Positions 40,264 to 43,368 of a DNA stretch of 43,368 nucleotides are shown piece after piece. The stretch is taken from the NCBI GenBank assembly GCA_002420105.1, contig DIHJ01000102.1, positions 12,880 through 56,247 on the forward strand, in the 5' to 3' direction. Made by a program: the position numbers and the translations under genes. Position 1 is the stretch's first letter, and each line of letters opens with the position of its first letter. The notes below the pieces were generated by a model that was not told where the DNA came from, searched no databases, and saw nothing but the letters and a program-made list of their open reading frames with translations. This DNA comes from Nitrospira sp. UBA5699. GTDB taxonomy: Bacteria; Nitrospirota; Nitrospiria; Nitrospirales; Nitrospiraceae.

Positions 40264-41607
40264 GTGGAAAATCGCGCCAGCGTCGTGGCCAACGTGGTCA
40301 TCATGGGGGCGGCCGGGCGAGACTTCCATAACTTTAACGTCTTTTTCCGGGGCCATCCCGGATACCGCGTCGTCGCCTTCACCGCCGCACAGATTCCGAA
40401 CATCGCCGGCCGGACCTACCCCGCCGTGCTGGCGGGCGACCGGTATCCGAACGGCGTTCCGATCGTGCCGGAATCGGAACTGGAGCGGGTCATCGCGTCC
40501 CATGCGGTGGATCAGGTCATCTTTGCGTACAGCGATCTGTCCCATGAAGCGGTGATGCATCGGGCCTCCCGTGCGCTCGCGGCGGGAGCGGATTTCCGGT
40601 TCCTCGGGCCCCGTTCCACCATGCTCCGCTCGACCAAGCCCGTGATTTCCGTCTGCGCGGTCAGAACCGGAGCGGGTAAAAGCCCCGCCGCGCGGAAGAT
40701 CGCGGGATGGCTGCGGGAGCGGGGGCTGAGAGTCGCCGTCGTGCGCCACCCCATGCCCTACGGGGACCTGGCGGAACAGGCGGTCCAACGGTTCGCGACG
40801 CTCGAGGACATCGAGCGGGCGCGCTGCACGATCGAAGAACGCGAAGAGTACGAGCCTCATGTGCAGGCCGGCGATCTCCTGTTCGCCGGAGTCGATTACG
40901 AGCGCATTCTCCGTCTCGCCGAATCCGAGGCCGACGTAGTGCTGTGGGACGGAGGGAACAACGATTTCCCGTTCTATGCTCCGGACCTGGAAATTGTCCT
41001 GGTGGATCCGCACCGGGCCGGAGACGAGGAACGGTATTTCCCCGGCGAAGTCAATCTGCTGCGCGCCGATGCGATCGTCATCACGAAAACGGATACGGCC
41101 GACCCGCAGAAGGTCGCAGCCGTCCGCCGGGCGGTCATGACCGCCAATCCCGATGCCCGCGTCATCGAGTCGACGATGCCCCTCAGGCTGGAGGATGCCG
41201 CCGCGGTGCGGGGCAAACGCGTGCTGGTGATCGAGGACGGGCCGACGGTCACGCACGGCGGGATGGCGTACGGCGCGGGCGTCCTGGCGGCCAGACTGTA
41301 CGGCGCGACGTCGCTGGTCGATCCGCGGCCGGTTGCGGTCGGCAGCCTTCGGGAGACCTTCCGGGCCCACCCGCATCTGGAGGGCGTGCTGCCCGCGATG
41401 GGCTACGGTCGGGAACAAATTCACGACCTCGAGCAGACGATCGAGCGGGCGGACTGCGATCTCGTGCTGATTGCGACGCCGGTCGACCTGCGGCGCCTCC
41501 TCAGAATCAGGCAGCCGAGCTGCCGCGTCCAGTACGAATTTGAGGACGGCAGCGGCGCGCTTCGGGGCATGCTGGCGACGCTGCCGGCGAAGGGCAGGCC
41601 GGCATGA
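40264..41607 (+). CDS. Cyclic 2,3-diphosphoglycerate synthetase-like GTPase (COG2403)
   Basis: A 447-residue protein of the cDPG-synthetase/COG2403 family. The N-terminal Rossmann-like part is VVANVVIMGAAGRDFHNFNV, followed by IPNIAGRTYPAVLAG and DQVIFAYSDLSHEAVMHRAS. A P-loop lies in VCAVRTGAGKSPAARKIAGW. Later motifs are VLWDGGNNDFPFY, VDPHRAGDE and ADAIVITKTDTADP. In archaea the family makes cyclic 2,3-diphosphoglycerate; bacterial members are common but untested. The start is GTG 40264 with gggagg 7 bases upstream; ATG 40147 in the same frame is an alternative that adds 39 unsupported residues. Confidence 0.85.
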   Translation: MENRASVVANVVIMGAAGRDFHNFNVFFRGHPGYRVVAFTAAQIPNIAGRTYPAVLAGDRYPNGVPIVPESELERVIASHAVDQVIFAYSDLSHEAVMHRASRALAAGADFRFLGPRSTMLRSTKPVISVCAVRTGAGKSPAARKIAGWLRERGLRVAVVRHPMPYGDLAEQAVQRFATLEDIERARCTIEEREEYEPHVQAGDLLFAGVDYERILRLAESEADVVLWDGGNNDFPFYAPDLEIVLVDPHRAGDEERYFPGEVNLLRADAIVITKTDTADPQKVAAVRRAVMTANPDARVIESTMPLRLEDAAAVRGKRVLVIEDGPTVTHGGMAYGAGVLAARLYGATSLVDPRPVAVGSLRETFRAHPHLEGVLPAMGYGREQIHDLEQTIERADCDLVLIATPVDLRRLLRIRQPSCRVQYEFEDGSGALRGMLATLPAKGRPA

Positions 41608-41644
41608 CGCCTCCCCGGCGGTCCGGCCGTCGCGAGGGCCGTTC

Positions 41645-41854
41645 ATGAAACGGCGGCCGTCGTTCAAGAATCTGCCGAAGATCCAGGCGAAGCGGTTCAA
41701 GAAATTCCGACTGGAAAAGGAACGGGCCCGGGCCGGGCGTACGAGGAACCGGCCGATCAACAAGATCGGCCGGCAACGCCGGGACCGGCAGGAGAATCGT
41801 GGCGTCCTGATCGGCAGGTTCCTGCCGTCGCGGCATAAGGGCGCAAAGCGCTGA
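41645..41854 (+). CDS. Small very basic protein
   Basis: A 69-residue open frame starting at ATG 41645 (MKRRPSFKNLPKIQAKRFKK), with about 40% Lys plus Arg and no acidic patch. It could be a nucleic-acid-binding or ribosome-associated protein; no family recognised. The start has gagggc a few bases upstream. It lies 37 bases after the cDPGS-like stop, so cotranscription is plausible. Confidence 0.5.
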   Translation: MKRRPSFKNLPKIQAKRFKKFRLEKERARAGRTRNRPINKIGRQRRDRQENRGVLIGRFLPSRHKGAKR

Positions 41855-41980
41855 TCGGACGACGGTAAAGGCCGCCGCGAGCCGGGTGGTCGGAAGGGGG
41901 ACGGCGAGACATGAATCCTTTTCGAAGAATCCGGCTCATAGGGGTAACCCATGATATCAGCCGAAAGGAGGGCTGTGCCT

Positions 41981-42229
41981 ATGGTCAAGCTGTCAAAAAT
42001 GTCCGTTCTCCGGCAACAGGCCCATGGCGATCGCTGCCATCGCTGCGGAGGGCTGATGGTGCCGGAAAAGGTCTTCGAAACCGGGTCGTTCGACTGGCGC
42101 TGCGTGAGCTGCGGCGAGCGGATCGATCCTGTCATCCTCTCCCACCGTCAGGCCCATCGTGCGAAGGACCTCGCGCGCGACGAGGCCGAGAAGCTGTTCG
42201 TCGGCCAGGGGAAGTCCCGCCTCAATTAA
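41981..42229 (+). CDS. Small zinc-ribbon protein
   Basis: An 82-residue protein with two Cys pairs, CHRCGG and CVSCGE (HGDRCHRCGGLMVPEKVFET ... DWRCVSCGERIDP), forming a likely zinc ribbon, then a helical basic tail. ATG 41981 is fixed by aaggaggg at 41965-41972; an ATG at 41951 is less likely. Its function is unknown; single ribbons of this kind are often regulators or RNA-binding accessory proteins. Confidence 0.75.
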   Translation: MVKLSKMSVLRQQAHGDRCHRCGGLMVPEKVFETGSFDWRCVSCGERIDPVILSHRQAHRAKDLARDEAEKLFVGQGKSRLN

Positions 42230-42294
42230 GCCCGGCCACCGCCGACCATCGGGGGGCCGGAGGATTTTCGCATCCAACGTTCCGGACCAAGGTT

Positions 42295-42316
42295 CCGTGC
42301 AGCCATGGCTGCACGG
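42295..42316. promoter_or_regulatory. Perfect 22-bp palindrome upstream of the malic enzyme gene
   Basis: The sequence is an 11-base half-site ccgtgcagcca followed at once by its exact reverse complement, centred between 42305 and 42306 and 60 bases before the malic enzyme ATG. No gap separates the halves. It could be a dimeric repressor's operator or an RNA hairpin with a tight loop. No T-tract follows. Confidence 0.5.
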
Positions 42317-42376
42317 GTAAGCAGCCGGTTCAGGCCCCTGTTCCGTCTTGATCGTGCGCTCGCGAAGAGGGACCAG

Positions 42377-43368
42377 ATGACGACCAACGAGGAATTGTTG
42401 GCCAAAGCGCAGCGGCCGACCGAGGAGTCGAGGCGATTGCATGCCTTGTACAAGGGCAAGATCCAGGTGTTCCCGAAATGCCCCGTCCGCAGTCTGGACG
42501 ATTTCGCCATCTGGTACACGCCGGGCGTGGCCGCTGCCTGCAAGGACATTCAGCGGACTCCGGCGCTCGTCTACGACCTGACGAACAGAGCCAACAGCAT
42601 CGCGGTGATCTCCGACGGGACGCGTGTCCTGGGATTGGGCGACATCGGTCCGGAAGCCGGTCTTCCCGTGATGGAGGGGAAGGCGCTGCTCTTCAAGTAT
42701 CTGGGCGGGGTGGATGCGGTGCCCGTCTGTCTTGGCACCAAAGATCCGGCCGAGATCGTGCGGACCGTCAAACTATTGGAACCCTCGTTCGGAGGCATCA
42801 ACCTCGAAGATATCTCAATGCCGAAATGCTTCCGCGTGCTGGACGAATGCCGGCGAAACGGGACGATCCCCGTCTGGCATGACGATCAGCAGGGGACCGG
42901 CACGGTCTTGCTGGCTGCCCTGATCAATGCGCTGAAGATCGTTGGAAAGCCGATGGGGCGGGTGCGCATCGCCATGATCGGGATGGGGGCCGCCAACGTG
43001 CCCACCTACCGCTTCCTGAAGGCGAACGGAGCGGACCCCGCCGCGATCGTGGCCTGCGACCTCGGCGGCATCCTCGGCACCCACCGGACCGACTATCGGG
43101 AAAACGCCGACTATGCCGAGCAGTGGAAGGTCTGCGTGGAAACGAATGGAGAGGGCCGCCGGGGCGGGATTCCGGAAACCCTTCGCGGCGCGGACGTCTG
43201 CATCGCCTTTGCGGCCGGCGGAATCATCAAACCCGAATGGATCAGGACGATGGCGAAGGATGCCGTCGTCTTCGCCTGCGCCAATCCGATTCCCGAAATC
43301 TGGCCGTGGGAGGCCAAGGCAGCGGGTGCCAGGATCGTGGCGACGGGGCGGAGCGATTTTCCCAACCA
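42377..43368 (+). CDS. NAD(P)-dependent malic enzyme (3' end outside window)
   Basis: Oxidative decarboxylation of malate to pyruvate, linking the C4 pool to the pyruvate oxidoreductase. The frame is open from ATG 42377 to the end of the window (330 codons, no stop). The motifs are DFAIWYTPGVAAACKDIQ, AVISDGTRVLGLGDIGP, GLPVMEGKALLFKYLGGVDA, FGGINLEDISMPKCF, IPVWHDDQQGTGTVLLAAL (the metal-site Asp pair), the Rossmann IAMIGMGAANVP and DVCIAFAAGGIIKPEW. The usual HDDQHGT reads HDDQQGT. There is a Shine-Dalgarno agaggga. The C-terminus is not visible. Confidence 0.93.
   Translation, partial: MTTNEELLAKAQRPTEESRRLHALYKGKIQVFPKCPVRSLDDFAIWYTPGVAAACKDIQRTPALVYDLTNRANSIAVISDGTRVLGLGDIGPEAGLPVMEGKALLFKYLGGVDAVPVCLGTKDPAEIVRTVKLLEPSFGGINLEDISMPKCFRVLDECRRNGTIPVWHDDQQGTGTVLLAALINALKIVGKPMGRVRIAMIGMGAANVPTYRFLKANGADPAAIVACDLGGILGTHRTDYRENADYAEQWKVCVETNGEGRRGGIPETLRGADVCIAFAAGGIIKPEWIRTMAKDAVVFACANPIPEIWPWEAKAAGARIVATGRSDFPN

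Noticed and set aside
1..43368. CRISPR arrays, insertion sequences, tRNA or rRNA genes
   Set aside because: I found no regular repeat-spacer pattern, no transposase gene and no convincing tRNA or rRNA sequence on either strand by eye.

Overview
The window is 43.4 kb of high-GC bacterial DNA that is unusually rich in periplasmic c-type cytochromes. I count about 25 CXXCH haem-binding motifs in 13 apparently intact genes, plus further motifs in broken ones. A three-gene pyruvate:ferredoxin oxidoreductase type enzyme, an ADP-forming acyl-CoA synthetase, a malic enzyme, a cyclic-2,3-diphosphoglycerate-synthetase-like GTPase and dispersed intercistronic hairpins of the 'tctggtttgtct' type would all fit a chemolithotrophic member of the Nitrospirota (Nitrospira-like). 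That placement is inference from gene content; the window has no rRNA marker.

Region by region. (1) 1-5.8 kb: the C-terminal half of FtsH, then an Mla/MCE lipid-transport operon (STAS-MlaE permease, MlaF ATPase, MlaD/MCE protein, auxiliary lipoprotein) and two small membrane proteins. (2) 5.8-15.7 kb: a sulfur and redox block on the + strand. It has an exported DsrE protein, a monohaem cytochrome, a YgaP-type membrane protein, a TsdA-like dihaem thiosulfate dehydrogenase, two half-size YeeE/YedE permeases, an OsmC protein, a Tat-exported SoxC-like molybdopterin sulfite dehydrogenase and its SoxD-like dihaem partner. A tetrahaem cytochrome, a Cu/Zn-SOD lipoprotein, a second DsrE protein, PPK2 and another cytochrome follow. 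(3) 16.3-22.9 kb: a CBS protein, three more cytochromes, thioredoxin 2, an aminotransferase and a cytochrome c peroxidase, with three disrupted genes between them (cytochrome c', ferritin-like, monohaem cytochrome). (4) 23.1-26.6 kb: a YtxH protein and the gamma/delta-alpha-beta 2-oxoacid:ferredoxin oxidoreductase operon. (5) 26.7-30.3 kb: a cytochrome c'-like lipoprotein, then a hemerythrin/multihaem cytochrome/membrane b-type module, several genes of which carry frame changes, and a frameshifted DUF2703 gene. (6) 30.5-32.4 kb: a lower-GC accessory stretch with a BrnT/CopG toxin-antitoxin pair and a two-gene unit (GIY-YIG-like protein plus HEPN RNase-like protein interrupted at a run of seven G). 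(7) 32.4-40.1 kb, minus strand: acyl-CoA synthetase, a broken thioredoxin/CcdA-like gene, a cytochrome, and a stress cassette (UspA, CBS, BCAM0308-like Zn protein, phosphoribosyltransferase, a 53-residue membrane protein, Hsp20), then an NTF2-like exported protein. (8) 40.3-43.4 kb: the cDPGS-like GTPase, two small proteins and the start of malic enzyme.

Working picture: thiosulfate or related sulfur species may be imported and oxidised in the periplasm, feeding electrons into a large cytochrome pool. Low-potential carbon metabolism (OFOR, Acd, malic enzyme) sits alongside. The main hunting results are the TsdA-YeeE-OsmC-SoxCD-like cluster, the modular relationship among three cytochromes, the hemerythrin-multihaem module, the GIY-YIG/HEPN pair with its G7 tract, a shared hairpin repeat family, and an unusual density of frame disruptions. 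The disruptions could be real decay or consensus errors.
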